From: Streptomyces fragilis
GTDB lineage: Bacteria > Actinomycetota > Actinomycetes > Streptomycetales > Streptomycetaceae
DNA length: 64,000 nt
Direction: 5' to 3'
NCBI RefSeq assembly: GCF_003112515.1
Contig: NZ_BEVZ01000002.1
Location: 1,860,001 to 1,924,000 of the forward strand
Within the stretch, counting starts at the first letter, position 1; each line of letters starts with the position of its first letter. Shown here piece by piece: positions 28,879 to 36,911 of the stretch. The position numbers and the translations under genes are program-made. The notes below the pieces were generated by a model. The model worked only from the letters and a program-made list of their open reading frames with translations. It searched no databases and had not been told where the DNA came from.

Positions 28879-29658
28879 TCAGTCGCGCACGTGCAGCCCG
28901 AAACCCGTGCGGCCCGCGGGCTCCAGTCCTTCCTTCAGGTGCAGCGAGGGGATCTCGTAGTCACCGAAGTTCTGCCGCCGGAACGCGATCGGCTCGGTCG
29001 ACTCCAGTGTGAGCAGGCGCTGCTCCCATGCCTTGGCGACGTCCGGGTAGTCCTGGCCGGTCATCCGGTCGGCGCCGTACAACACGAACGGCGGCAGCAC
29101 CTCGATGCCCGGGTAGTACAGGATGCCGTGGTGGATCGGGAACAGCAGATCGTCGATGGGACCGTTGATTCCGCGAGCGGCGTAGTGCGACTCCGGCCCG
29201 CCGACGGTTACCGACAGCAGAGCCTTCCTGCCCGCGAGGGTGCCTTCACCGAAGCGCTCGCCGTACCTGGTGTCGCTGTGCTCGCCGACGCCGTACGCGA
29301 AGCGGTAGGTGAACACCCGGTCCACCCAGCCCTTGAGGATCGCGGGCATCGTGTACCACCACAGCGGGAACTGGAAGACGATCGTGTCGGCCCACAGAAG
29401 CTTCTCCTGCTCGGCGACGACGTCCGGGGTGAGTGTCCCGGTCTCGAAGGCCCGGCCCGAGTCCAGCGGGACCTTCAGCGGACTCGAGGCCTGAGGGCCG
29501 AAGTCGGCGGCGTCCACGACCGCCTTCCAGTTCATCGCGTACAGATCGCTTACCTGTACCTCGTGCCCGGCACTCTCCAGTGTGGATACCGCGAGGTCCT
29601 TCAGCGAGCCGTTGAGCGACTTCGGCTCCGGGTGGGCGTAGACGACGAGCGTCTTCAT
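28879..29658 (-). CDS. NAD(P)H dehydrogenase (quinone)/flavodoxin-fold oxidoreductase
   Basis: Two-electron reductase of the NQO1/MdaB-KefF group. The flavodoxin fold opens with MKTLVVYAHPEPKSLNGSL; the isoalloxazine-contact loop is VFQFPLWWYTMPAILKGWVDRVF (about 94-116, read as two short pieces), and LSVTVGGPESHY follows. The 259-residue length fits. ATG at 29658 has GAAGGAG 5 bases upstream. Divergent from an XRE regulator whose effector domain type often accompanies such reductases, so it is probably induced by quinones or another electrophile through that regulator. Confidence 0.9.
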   Translation of the reverse strand: MKTLVVYAHPEPKSLNGSLKDLAVSTLESAGHEVQVSDLYAMNWKAVVDAADFGPQASSPLKVPLDSGRAFETGTLTPDVVAEQEKLLWADTIVFQFPLWWYTMPAILKGWVDRVFTYRFAYGVGEHSDTRYGERFGEGTLAGRKALLSVTVGGPESHYAARGINGPIDDLLFPIHHGILYYPGIEVLPPFVLYGADRMTGQDYPDVAKAWEQRLLTLESTEPIAFRRQNFGDYEIPSLHLKEGLEPAGRTGFGLHVRD

Positions 29659-29702
29659 GGGAACTCCTTCGGATCGGATGTGTCCTCGATCCTGGCCGCC
29701 CC

Positions 29703-29725
29703 GGCGCCTGGTGTTCAGAGGCGCC
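29703..29725. promoter_or_regulatory. Inverted repeat GGCGCCT/AGGCGCC in the oxidoreductase/XRE divergent gap
   Basis: Perfect 7-bp arms 9 bases apart, 45 bases before the oxidoreductase start and 75 before the XRE gene; a candidate operator for the XRE regulator. Confidence 0.4.
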
Positions 29726-29799
29726 GTTTCCGTCGGCCGGGACTTCCTGGTATCGGCAGGGCCACCTTCGTGGGCGCGGGTGCGGGCATCCTGGGGCGC

Positions 29800-30648
29800 A
29801 TGGACGATCTCGCGAGTTTCCTGCGAACCCGACGTTCCCGGGTCGACCCGGCGGCCGTCGGGGTCCCGACCGACAGCCGGCGCCGGGTCACAGGGTTGCG
29901 GCGCGAAGAGGTCGCGCACCTGTCGGGAGTCAGCGTCGACTACTACGTGCGCCTGGAGCAGGGCCGCGCGACCCAGCCCTCCGAGCAGGTCCTCGACGCG
30001 CTCGCCCGTGTCCTCGGCCTCGACGAGACCGAACGCGGGCACCTCCACCGGCTCGCGCGGCAGCGTCGGCGCCGCGCGAAGGCTCCGGCCGGCCGGGTCC
30101 GGCCGGAACTGCTGCGCGTCCTCGACCTGGTAGCCGACGCACCCGCGCTGATCATGGACCACCGCCTGGACGTCGTCGCCGGGAACCGCCTTGCCGGGCT
30201 CCTCTTCGGCCGGCCGATGCCGGGCCTGAACACGGCACGGCACATCTTCCTCGAGGAGGCCGAACGCGGCCTCTACGCGGACTGGGACAACTGCACCCGC
30301 GATGTGGTCGGACACCTGCGCCTGGCCGCCGGCAAATACCCCGACGACCCCCGCCTGGCCTCGCTCATCGGCGAGCTGGCGATGGGCAGCGAGCGCTTCC
30401 GCCGCCTCTGGGCCCGCGCGGACGTGCGCGCCCGCACCCATGGACGCAAGGCCTACCGGCACCCGCTGGTCGGACTGCTCGAGCTGCACCAGGAGAACTT
30501 CGCGCTGCCGGACGCATCGGGCATGGAGCTACTGGTGCTGTCCGCAGCCCCCGGCAGCCCGACTGAGGACGGACTACGCCTGCTCGCAGGCCTGGGCACG
30601 GCCAGCGGTGACGTGCATCCCACAGTGAACGCTCAGGTCCACGAGTAG
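29800..30648 (+). CDS. XRE family regulator with MmyB-type ligand-binding domain
   Basis: 282 residues. The N-terminal Cro/C1 HTH includes RRRVTGLRREEVAHLSGVS followed by VDYYVRLEQGRATQPS (about 27-62), the exact opening of the large actinobacterial group carrying an MmyB-like PAS-related C-terminal domain (about 105-270; AGNRLAGLLF, RHIFLEEAERGLYADW). Divergent from the quinone reductase, a common pairing that suggests direct control of it. ATG at 29800 is the first codon of the conserved frame. Its last 16 bases overlap the tail of a convergent GNAT gene. Confidence 0.9.
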   Translation: MDDLASFLRTRRSRVDPAAVGVPTDSRRRVTGLRREEVAHLSGVSVDYYVRLEQGRATQPSEQVLDALARVLGLDETERGHLHRLARQRRRRAKAPAGRVRPELLRVLDLVADAPALIMDHRLDVVAGNRLAGLLFGRPMPGLNTARHIFLEEAERGLYADWDNCTRDVVGHLRLAAGKYPDDPRLASLIGELAMGSERFRRLWARADVRARTHGRKAYRHPLVGLLELHQENFALPDASGMELLVLSAAPGSPTEDGLRLLAGLGTASGDVHPTVNAQVHE

Positions 30649-31319
30649 CGGAGTGCTTCCTCGGTGTTGCTCGAAGCTGGTCGGCGTGCACCGGCAGGAG
30701 GTCGATGTCGACGCGGATCAGTGTGTTGGTGCACGGGAGCAGCCGTTGGGTCATTGTCCGAGGGGCGGAACCCCTGCACGGAATGTGAGTCGGCAAGACA
30801 CCGGTCCTGCGGAAACGTGCTCACCCAGCGGACCTCACCGTCGTGCGAGGCGTCGGTGGGCTCGAGTCCCGCGGCCGTGGCGACGGCGGCGGACGCCGCG
30901 TGGGCCGGGTGGACGTGCGCCACCACGGTCCGCGCCCCTCGCAGCCGGAGCCAGTCGACGAGGGCGCGGGCCGCCTCACCGGCGATGCCCCGGCCCTGCC
31001 ACGGCGTCCCGACCACCCAGGCGACCTCGGCCACGGTGTCGGGCCCGTCGAAGCGGACGGTGGCCTGCACCGTGCCAGTCAGGCACGAGGAGTCACGGAG
31101 CCGGATCACCCAGTTCAGCCAGCCGACGGCCGGGTCGGGAGAGCCCGCGGCCAGGCGCCGGTAGCGCGAGCGCAGTCCCTGCGCGGTCTCCGGTTCGTCG
31201 CCGATGAACTCGTGCAGCGCCCGGTCGCCCAGCACGGCGGCCATCTCCTCGGCGTGCTCGACGCGAAGGGGCAGCAGCTCCAGCCGCGCCGTGCCGATGG
31301 TCTCCGCCGTGAACGTCAC
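30633..31319 (-). CDS. GNAT family N-acetyltransferase with anomalous C-terminal tail
   Basis: The RimJ-like GNAT core spans residues 1-168: ARLELLPLRVEHAEEMAAVL, AWVVGTPWQGRGIAGEAARALVD in pieces 100-122 (acetyl-CoA loop WQGRGIAGEAA) and HAASAAVATAAGLEPT. The expected end is near VRWVS (about 167). The remaining 60 residues are Pro/His/Arg-rich, unlike the family, and run into the 3' end of the convergent XRE gene. A late frameshift or loss of the native stop is likely. GTG at 31319 has GGAGG 6 bases upstream. Confidence 0.8.
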   Translation of the reverse strand: MTFTAETIGTARLELLPLRVEHAEEMAAVLGDRALHEFIGDEPETAQGLRSRYRRLAAGSPDPAVGWLNWVIRLRDSSCLTGTVQATVRFDGPDTVAEVAWVVGTPWQGRGIAGEAARALVDWLRLRGARTVVAHVHPAHAASAAVATAAGLEPTDASHDGEVRWVSTFPQDRCLADSHSVQGFRPSDNDPTAAPVHQHTDPRRHRPPAGARRPASSNTEEALRYSWT

Positions 31320-31380
31320 CGCTCGCCTCCGCCTTCGCCTTCGTCCGTCCGCCGGAACGAAGCGGAGCCGCCCCTCGGCC

Positions 31381-32451
31381 TCATCCGTACCGCTCCAGCA
31401 GTGCTTCCAGGTACTGCTCCAGCCGCCGCGTGAGAACGGCCGGCGTCAGGTCCTCGCGTCCGAGCTCCCGCCACGGCACGGCGACCTTCTCCGCGTCCGG
31501 CGCGAACCCCAGCGCGTCGAGGACCCGCCAGTACAGGTGATCCCCGGGCCTCTCCGCGAGCACCCCGCCCGCGGCGACATAACGGTCCGCCAACGCCATG
31601 CCGGGCCCGACCCCGTGCAGCAGCGCAAGGGCGGTGGAGCAGTGGGCCACGTCGAGGTCCGGCGGGCCCCAGGAGGTCTCGACCCAGTCCACCACCCCGC
31701 TGATCCTCAGCCGGTCGCCCTCGCCCGAGTACAGCACGTTGCCGGGGTGGAAGTCCCGGTGCAGGAAGCAGGCCCAGTGGTCGGGGGCCGGCCGGCGGAT
31801 CACCTCGACGGCCCGCCGCCACACCTCCGGCGACCCCGGGTTCCCGGGAAGCCGCACCGACTCCGGGTCGGCCCACGCCTGATAGACGCGCGGACGCCTC
31901 TCCTCGGTGACACGCACGCGGTGGACGGCGGCCAATTGCCGGGCGAGGAGCTCGCTGCGTCGCGCGACGTCCGCCTCCTCGTCGTCGTCGACCCGCAGGC
32001 TCCCCGGGAGCAGCGACATCAGCAGCGAGGGGTGGTCGCAGTGCTCGGCGGTCGCGTCGACCGCGACGAGGCGGGCCGCGGGGACACCGGTCCCGGCGAG
32101 CAGGCGCAGGATGTCGGCCTCCCGGGTCAGCAGCCCGGGAGCGTGCCGCGCGAAGAACGGCTTGACGAATGAACGCAGCACCAGGGAGTAGGACCTGCCG
32201 TCCCCCTCGACCTCCAGTCGGCGCATCTGTGCCGTCCACCCGCCACGCAGTCGCGTGGCCGCACGGATCCGGTGACCGCGGGGGAGACAGCGCTCCACCC
32301 AGGCCCGGGTGCGGGCCCAGCCCTGGTCGCCGGCATCCGGTCCGCCGGCCGCCACCACCGCGCCACCCGCCCCGGCTCCCATCGCCTCGCCCGCCCCGGC
32401 TCCCACTGCGCCGCCCGCCCCGGCTCCCACCGCCTCGCCCCCGCTTGTCAT
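31381..32451 (-). CDS. Aminoglycoside phosphotransferase (APH) family protein
   Basis: A kinase-like protein of 356 residues. The catalytic loop is FLHRDFHPGNVLY and the metal site is GVVDWVETSWGPPDLD, as in APH/choline kinases. The start segment LVLRSFVKPFFA contains no obvious resistance-specific feature, so the substrate may be a metabolite rather than an antibiotic. The first 35 residues are a Gly/Ala repeat encoded by three 24-bp DNA repeats (32366-32437), absent from the usual family. ATG at 32451 is used; a GTG two codons earlier is possible. Confidence 0.83.
   Translation of the reverse strand: MTSGGEAVGAGAGGAVGAGAGEAMGAGAGGAVVAAGGPDAGDQGWARTRAWVERCLPRGHRIRAATRLRGGWTAQMRRLEVEGDGRSYSLVLRSFVKPFFARHAPGLLTREADILRLLAGTGVPAARLVAVDATAEHCDHPSLLMSLLPGSLRVDDDEEADVARRSELLARQLAAVHRVRVTEERRPRVYQAWADPESVRLPGNPGSPEVWRRAVEVIRRPAPDHWACFLHRDFHPGNVLYSGEGDRLRISGVVDWVETSWGPPDLDVAHCSTALALLHGVGPGMALADRYVAAGGVLAERPGDHLYWRVLDALGFAPDAEKVAVPWRELGREDLTPAVLTRRLEQYLEALLERYG
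32366..32437. repeat. Three 24-bp in-frame repeats in the APH gene
   Basis: Units 32366-32389, 32390-32413 and 32414-32437 share CCCGCCCCGGCTCCCA. They encode three copies of an 8-residue Gly/Ala block (G-E/G-A-V/M-G-A-G-A) on the minus strand. Confidence 0.85.
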
Positions 32452-32467
32452 GGCCACAGACTAGCGA

Positions 32468-33028
32468 TCATGGGGCAGGCAGACAGCGGGCGCGGAGACG
32501 GCTGAAGGCGGTGGGCGACGGACGCCGGGCGAGGAAGTCCTTGATCTGCAGGGCGCACTCGCGCGCGCTCGTGCTCGTGGTGTCGCACTCCAGGTCGTAG
32601 TCGCCGTGGCCGTGCACGAGGTCGTACTGGTGGGCGGCCAGCCCGGGGGGCCGGTCCCCGCGCGCCCGTTCGCGGCGGATCAACTCGTCCCGCGAGCACC
32701 GGACCCCGACGAAGAGCACGTCCTCCGGCCGCAGCACGGTCAGGCAGTCGATCAGCCGCCACGGCTCGCTGAGGACGTGGTCGACGACGACGTCGTTGCC
32801 CACCTCCGCCATGGCGGCGATCGAGCGGTGGAATCCCATCCGGGTCCTGCGCAGCGCGGCGTCGAGTTCCGCCCGCGTCAACTCCCGCTTCGTACGCATG
32901 GCGTTGAAACCGTCGACCGACAGGTGGAAGAACACCCCGTCGTCCAGGACGGTCAGGAGCTCGCGGGCGATGCTCGACTTGCCCGAACTGGACGTGCCGT
33001 TGAGGAAGATGATGCGCCCGGATCCCAT
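32468..33028 (-). CDS. Chloramphenicol phosphotransferase-like (CPT) kinase
   Basis: A small P-loop kinase of 186 residues. Walker A GTSSSGKSS at 11-19, a catalytic-position aspartate D39 in FHLSVDGF, then DVVVDHVLSEPWR and VLFVGVRCSRDELIRRERARGD in adjacent pieces, as in CPT of Streptomyces venezuelae. The end LECDTTSTSARECALQI also matches. CPT inactivates chloramphenicol, but many relatives phosphorylate other small molecules, so the activity is not certain. It lies 17 bases after the APH start on the same strand. Confidence 0.85.
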   Translation of the reverse strand: MGSGRIIFLNGTSSSGKSSIARELLTVLDDGVFFHLSVDGFNAMRTKRELTRAELDAALRRTRMGFHRSIAAMAEVGNDVVVDHVLSEPWRLIDCLTVLRPEDVLFVGVRCSRDELIRRERARGDRPPGLAAHQYDLVHGHGDYDLECDTTSTSARECALQIKDFLARRPSPTAFSRLRARCLPAP

Positions 33029-33038
33029 GCGGCCATGA

Positions 33039-33617
33039 TCACACGGCGCCGCGCCGGGGCGTGCGGCCGCCGGTGCCCGGCAGCGCCACGGGCGGGAGCC
33101 GGAACCAGTAGCGCCTCACCGGACCGTCCTCGGTCTCGCCCATCCCCTCGAAGACGCCGCCGATGCGCTCGATCGTCCTCGCCGAGGCCAGGTTGTCCCG
33201 CTCGCAGACGAGCAGCACGCGGTCCATCCCCAGCTTCCACGCCTCGCCGAGCATCCGGCCCAGCGCCCAGCCGGCCAGACCACGGCGCCGCGCGGACGGC
33301 CGGATGCCGTACCCGATGTGGCCGAACTGCATGATGTGGTCGTCGTGGCCGTGGCGCAGCGCGATGCCGCCGAGCACCTGCCCGTCCTCGACGATCCACC
33401 GGTACACGCAGACCGGCCGCGCGGCCTCCCCGGGCCCGCCGCCCGGGAAGGACTCCTCGGCCATCCGCGCCAGCCAGGCGGCGAAGCCCGCGGGTGACTC
33501 CACCTCGTCCGTCGGCTCCAGGCCGAAACCGTCCTCGTGAGGACCCGGACCCCACTCGCGATGCGCCCGGAGCCAGGCGGCGTGCAAGTCCGCGGTCGGC
33601 GCGATGAGTTCAGGCAT
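33039..33617 (-). CDS. GNAT family N-acetyltransferase
   Basis: 192 residues. VCVYRWIVEDGQVLGGIALRHG (read as two strands), IGYGIRPSARRRGLAGWALG (acetyl-CoA loop, about 105-124) and VCERDNLASARTIERIGGVFEG form a standard core close to predicted acetyltransferases of the YjdJ/PF13302 kind. ATG at 33617. It precedes the CPT gene by 11 bases, so GNAT-CPT-APH form a probable three-gene operon of small-molecule modifying enzymes. Confidence 0.87.
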   Translation of the reverse strand: MPELIAPTADLHAAWLRAHREWGPGPHEDGFGLEPTDEVESPAGFAAWLARMAEESFPGGGPGEAARPVCVYRWIVEDGQVLGGIALRHGHDDHIMQFGHIGYGIRPSARRRGLAGWALGRMLGEAWKLGMDRVLLVCERDNLASARTIERIGGVFEGMGETEDGPVRRYWFRLPPVALPGTGGRTPRRGAV

Positions 33618-33728
33618 GACGCGACGATACCCACGCGCACCGCCGCTCGCCGGGCACTACGGCGCGTCCGTGCGGCAGCGGTCCGCAGTAACCCCCGGCC
33701 GGTCCGCCCGGTGAGGGCGTGCCGTGGA

Positions 33729-34232
33729 TCACGCCCCACCCGCGCGGTCGCGCAGGGCCGCCGCGATCACGTCGTGCACGAGGTACTGGCCGGGGGAGAG
33801 GTTCTCCTTGAGGCGCCAGAGGTCCTCGGGCCCGAACCAGTCGTGGGCGGTGTGCTCGGACCGCCGGAGGACGGGACGGTCCAGGTCACCCTCGACCTCG
33901 ACGAGGTAGTCGGCCTCGTGGCGCGTGCCCTTCCCGTCGTCGCCCGTCCACCTGGTCACCCCGAGCAGGCGCCGCACCCGGCTCAGGCGCCAGCCGGTCT
34001 CCTCCTCGATCTCCCGGGCGAGCGCGTCCAGCAGGGTATCCCCGGGCTCCACGTGACCGCCCACGATGTCCCAGCAGTCCGGGAAGAGGCGCCGATCGGG
34101 GCCGCGCCTCTGCGCGAACGCCCGGCCGTCCCGGTCGAGGACGACCGCGCCGACCGTCCAGGTCTCGCCCTCGGCGGGTTCCGGTACCCCGACGCCGTCG
34201 TCCACCCTCGGTGGATCTCGCGACTCGGTCAT
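33729..34232 (-). CDS. Nudix hydrolase
   Basis: A 167-residue pyrophosphohydrolase. The Nudix box GGHVEPGDTLLDALAREIEEETGW begins near residue 58 and has all catalytic residues (G, E, REIxEETG). The N-terminal strand WTVGAVVLDRDGRAFAQRR is typical. Substrate (nucleotide, coenzyme or damaged NTP) unknown. ATG at 34232 gives the conserved length. Divergent from the secreted GH43 gene. Confidence 0.9.
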   Translation of the reverse strand: MTESRDPPRVDDGVGVPEPAEGETWTVGAVVLDRDGRAFAQRRGPDRRLFPDCWDIVGGHVEPGDTLLDALAREIEEETGWRLSRVRRLLGVTRWTGDDGKGTRHEADYLVEVEGDLDRPVLRRSEHTAHDWFGPEDLWRLKENLSPGQYLVHDVIAAALRDRAGGA

Positions 34233-34293
34233 GGCACCACTGTAGAGCGCGGCAAGAATGACATGAGCACGCCCTTGTGGTGGGTAGGTATGG

Positions 34294-34308
34294 CGGGAGC
34301 GCTGCTCG
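34294..34308. promoter_or_regulatory. Possible degenerate LacI-type operator before the arabinanase gene
   Basis: CGGGAGCGCTGCTCG keeps the AGCGCT centre shared by both the arabinose (TGTTAGCGCTCACA) and cellulase (TGGGAGCGCTCCCA) operators but matches neither arm fully. It lies 38 bases before the GH43 start. Weak evidence. Confidence 0.3.
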
Positions 34309-34345
34309 TGCCCGCCCCCACCGGCCCCCACCGGAAAGAGACAGC

Positions 34346-35413
34346 ATGAGACTTCACCGCACGTCCGGAGCCGCCGCCCTCGCGCTGGCCCTGCTCCTGG
34401 CCCTCACCCTGTCGCTGACGTCGGCCGGGCCCGCCGAGGCGGGTCAGACGGGCATCCGCGCCGCGGATCCGAGTGTCCTGAGGGTCGGCGGCACCTACGT
34501 CTCGGTGCAGTCGACCGGCGCCGGCATCGCCGTCCGGCAGGCGTCGTCCACCGGCGCCCTGGCCTCCGCGACACCCCGGCAGGTCTGGTCGGACAGCCGG
34601 AACCTGGGCGAGGTGTGGGCACCCGAGATCGTGCGCGACGGCGGCCGCTACTACATCTACTTCTCCGCGGGACGCGGATCCGCCCACCGGATGTACGTGA
34701 TCAGCTCGGCCTCCCCGGACAGCGGCTACACCGGTGAGACGAAGCTCGCCCTCCCCGACGACAGGTGGGCCATCGACGGCACGCTGTTCACCTTCAACGG
34801 ACAGCGCTGGTTCGTCTGGTCGGGCTGGGCGGGCAGCACCAACGTGGAGCAGAACCTCTACATCGCCCGGATGAGCAGCCCCACCACTCCGACCGGCGGG
34901 CGGTACGTCATCTCCCAGCCCCGCGAGAGCTGGGAGCGCGTGGTCGGCAACCCCTACATCAACGAGAGTCCCGAAGCGATCAAGGACCCCAACGGGCAGC
35001 TGCACATCGTCTACTCGGCCAACGGCAGCTGGAGCGACCAGTACTGCCTGGCCGACCTCCGGCTGCGGGCCGGCGGCGACCCGACCTACGTCTGGGACTG
35101 GTACAAGTCCAACGGCTGCCTGTTCGGCTCCCACCGGGCGACCATGATGGCCGGCTGGGACCCGACGCTCCACGTCGACGGCCCCGGCCACCACACCTTC
35201 GTCCTGCTCGACGGCGACATCGCCACCAGCCCGCCGGCCGGGCCGACGTTCCCCCTGATGTTCCACGCCGTGCCGAAGGGCACCCCGTACGCCTGGGAGA
35301 ACCGGTACTGGTACACCGGCAGCTTCTGCTGGTGGGGCAACACCGCCTACAGCCGGGCCAACGTCCCCGGCCCGAACACCGACACCGGGTGGAGCCTGAA
35401 GTTCTTCGAATGA
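34346..35413 (+). CDS. Secreted glycoside hydrolase family 43 (arabinan endo/exo-1,5-alpha-L-arabinosidase-like)
   Basis: An inverting five-bladed beta-propeller enzyme acting outside the cell. 355 residues with a signal peptide (about 1-32, cleavage after AEA). The catalytic triad of GH43 is visible: base D41 in AADPSVLRVG, pKa-modulating D144 in RWAIDGTLF and acid E207 in INESPEAIKD; the blade motif WAPEIVRDGGRYYIYFSAG is also typical. It likely trims arabinan or arabinoxylan and feeds arabinose to the importer at 15.8-20.6 kb. No CBM is attached. ATG at 34346 follows GGAAAGAG. Confidence 0.9.
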   Translation: MRLHRTSGAAALALALLLALTLSLTSAGPAEAGQTGIRAADPSVLRVGGTYVSVQSTGAGIAVRQASSTGALASATPRQVWSDSRNLGEVWAPEIVRDGGRYYIYFSAGRGSAHRMYVISSASPDSGYTGETKLALPDDRWAIDGTLFTFNGQRWFVWSGWAGSTNVEQNLYIARMSSPTTPTGGRYVISQPRESWERVVGNPYINESPEAIKDPNGQLHIVYSANGSWSDQYCLADLRLRAGGDPTYVWDWYKSNGCLFGSHRATMMAGWDPTLHVDGPGHHTFVLLDGDIATSPPAGPTFPLMFHAVPKGTPYAWENRYWYTGSFCWWGNTAYSRANVPGPNTDTGWSLKFFE

Positions 35414-35491
35414 CCGGGAGCCGACGAGTCGGTGGGGGGTGGGGGGAGGGCCCGACGGAGCGGACCCTCCCCCGCGAGGTCGCAAGGAGCG

Positions 35492-35881
35492 TCACTCCCC
35501 GCCGTCGGGGACGTACAGGCAGAACGGGTGGCCCGCGGGGTCGATCAGCACCCGTACGTCGTCCTGCGGCTGGAAGTCCGCCTCCCGCGCGCCCAGGGCG
35601 ATCGCCCGCTCGACGGCGGAGGGCAGGTCGTCCACCTCGATCTCCAGGTGCATCATCATTTGCTGGTCGTTCGGACCGGCGGGCCACACCGGCCGCGTGA
35701 ACCGCGGCTCCGTCTGGAAGGACAACGCGGCGCCCGAGCCGGGCGCCGCGAGCTCGATCCAGTCGCTCTCCTCCCTCCGCGTGGACCACCCGAGCAACTC
35801 GCGGTAGAAGCGCGCGAGTTCGCGTACGTCGGGAGCGTCGAGAGTGGTGGCGGCCAGGGTGAACCGTGGTTGCTTCGTCAT
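35492..35881 (-). CDS. VOC (glyoxalase/bleomycin-resistance-like) family protein
   Basis: A 129-residue two-module VOC fold. LAATTLDAPDVRELARFYREL opens module 1 and MMMHLEIEVDDLPSAVERAI opens module 2, which closes with RVLIDPAGHPFCLYV. H and E positions of the usual metal site are partly present (H in MHLEIEV, late E missing), so catalysis is doubtful; some relatives bind ligands only. ATG at 35881, weak ribosome site. Confidence 0.85.
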   Translation of the reverse strand: MTKQPRFTLAATTLDAPDVRELARFYRELLGWSTRREESDWIELAAPGSGAALSFQTEPRFTRPVWPAGPNDQQMMMHLEIEVDDLPSAVERAIALGAREADFQPQDDVRVLIDPAGHPFCLYVPDGGE

Positions 35882-35933
35882 GCGGTATGTGTTGCCCGCT
35901 GTGGCGTGCCTGACCCGCGTCCCAGCCCGGCGC

Positions 35934-36710
35934 TCACCAGGCCCGGACGACCGCTCCCGCACGGTAGGAACGCACCACGACCCCGTCCCCGTCCCCGTCC
36001 GTCTCGCGACGCACCAGATGGGCGCGGCCGACACCGTCGACCCGCACCACGGGAGCCGCCGCGCCCGGCTCCGCGGCGATCCGCAGCGCCGTGTTCTCGT
36101 CCAGGGCGATCCCGGAGGCGGTCAGACCCCTCCCGACCGCGGACACCAGCCGCGCCAGCGTTCCCCACTGCGCGGCGTGCACGTCGACGGAGAACGGCAC
36201 CAGACCGAGCCCGGGCCGCACCTCGACCTCCTCCAGGTCCTCCGCGGTGTCCTCGGGGCACACCGGCACCCCGTCGCCCAGCCAGCCGCCGACCACCGCG
36301 TCCCGGGCGGCGACGGCCGCACCCGCGGAGAACCCCGCGTACGGCATGCCGCCTTCACGGAGCAGGTCCGTCAGGGCCTCGCGGCAGCCGGCCAGCGCCT
36401 CCTGGTAGGCGGGGGTCAGCCCGCCGCCCACGAACAGCGCGTCGACGCCGTCCAGCAGCGCCGGGTCGAAGCGCTCCCCGACCGGTACCAGCAGCGGCAC
36501 CGGCACGCACGCGCCGCCGGTCCGCAACACACCGGCGAACCGCTCGAACCGGGTCGCGCCGTCACCGTCCCCCTCGTCCACCAGGAGGACGCCGATGCGG
36601 GCACCCTCCCCGGCGTCCCGCAGGAACGGTCCGTACAGCGCCGGCGCGACGGCCTCGTCGCGGCCACCGCCGACCAGGTGGATCCGCGTCCCGTTCCGCC
36701 CGCTGTTCAT
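35934..36710 (-). CDS. Peptidase S51 (cyanophycinase/dipeptidase E-like) family protein
   Basis: 258 residues with a class I glutamine-amidotransferase-like fold. The nucleophile elbow is YAGFSAGAAVAA (Ser in GFSAGA, about 125) and the preceding loop is LFVGGGLTPAYQEAL, both diagnostic of S51. RIHLVGGGRDEAV opens the fold. Possible roles are hydrolysis of Asp-containing dipeptides or cyanophycin-like polymers; no cyanophycin synthetase is nearby. It lies 53 bases upstream of the VOC gene on the same strand and may be co-transcribed with it. Confidence 0.85.
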   Translation of the reverse strand: MNSGRNGTRIHLVGGGRDEAVAPALYGPFLRDAGEGARIGVLLVDEGDGDGATRFERFAGVLRTGGACVPVPLLVPVGERFDPALLDGVDALFVGGGLTPAYQEALAGCREALTDLLREGGMPYAGFSAGAAVAARDAVVGGWLGDGVPVCPEDTAEDLEEVEVRPGLGLVPFSVDVHAAQWGTLARLVSAVGRGLTASGIALDENTALRIAAEPGAAAPVVRVDGVGRAHLVRRETDGDGDGVVVRSYRAGAVVRAW

Positions 36711-36842
36711 CCCACGCACTCCGCTTCTCCCGCGCCCGCCCTGATCAGCGGGAAGGCGCAAGAGTAAGCGGGGCGGACGGCGCCGGTCGAGGCATTTCCG
36801 TCCCCCTCGTCCTCCCCGGTCCCCCCCGCGTCGCGCCGGAAG

Positions 36843-36888
36843 GGCCGGGGCCCCGCACCACGCCATGGCGTGGTGCGGGGCCCCGGCC
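36843..36888. terminator. 46-bp perfect palindrome, terminator of the GH12 gene
   Basis: A perfect palindrome with 23-bp arms centred between 36865 and 36866 (centre GCCATGGC). It starts 24 bases beyond the GH12 stop in the direction of transcription, so it works as a terminator and also isolates the S51 gene. Confidence 0.85.
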
Positions 36889-36911
36889 GGGGAGGGACGC
36901 TCGCCCTCAGG

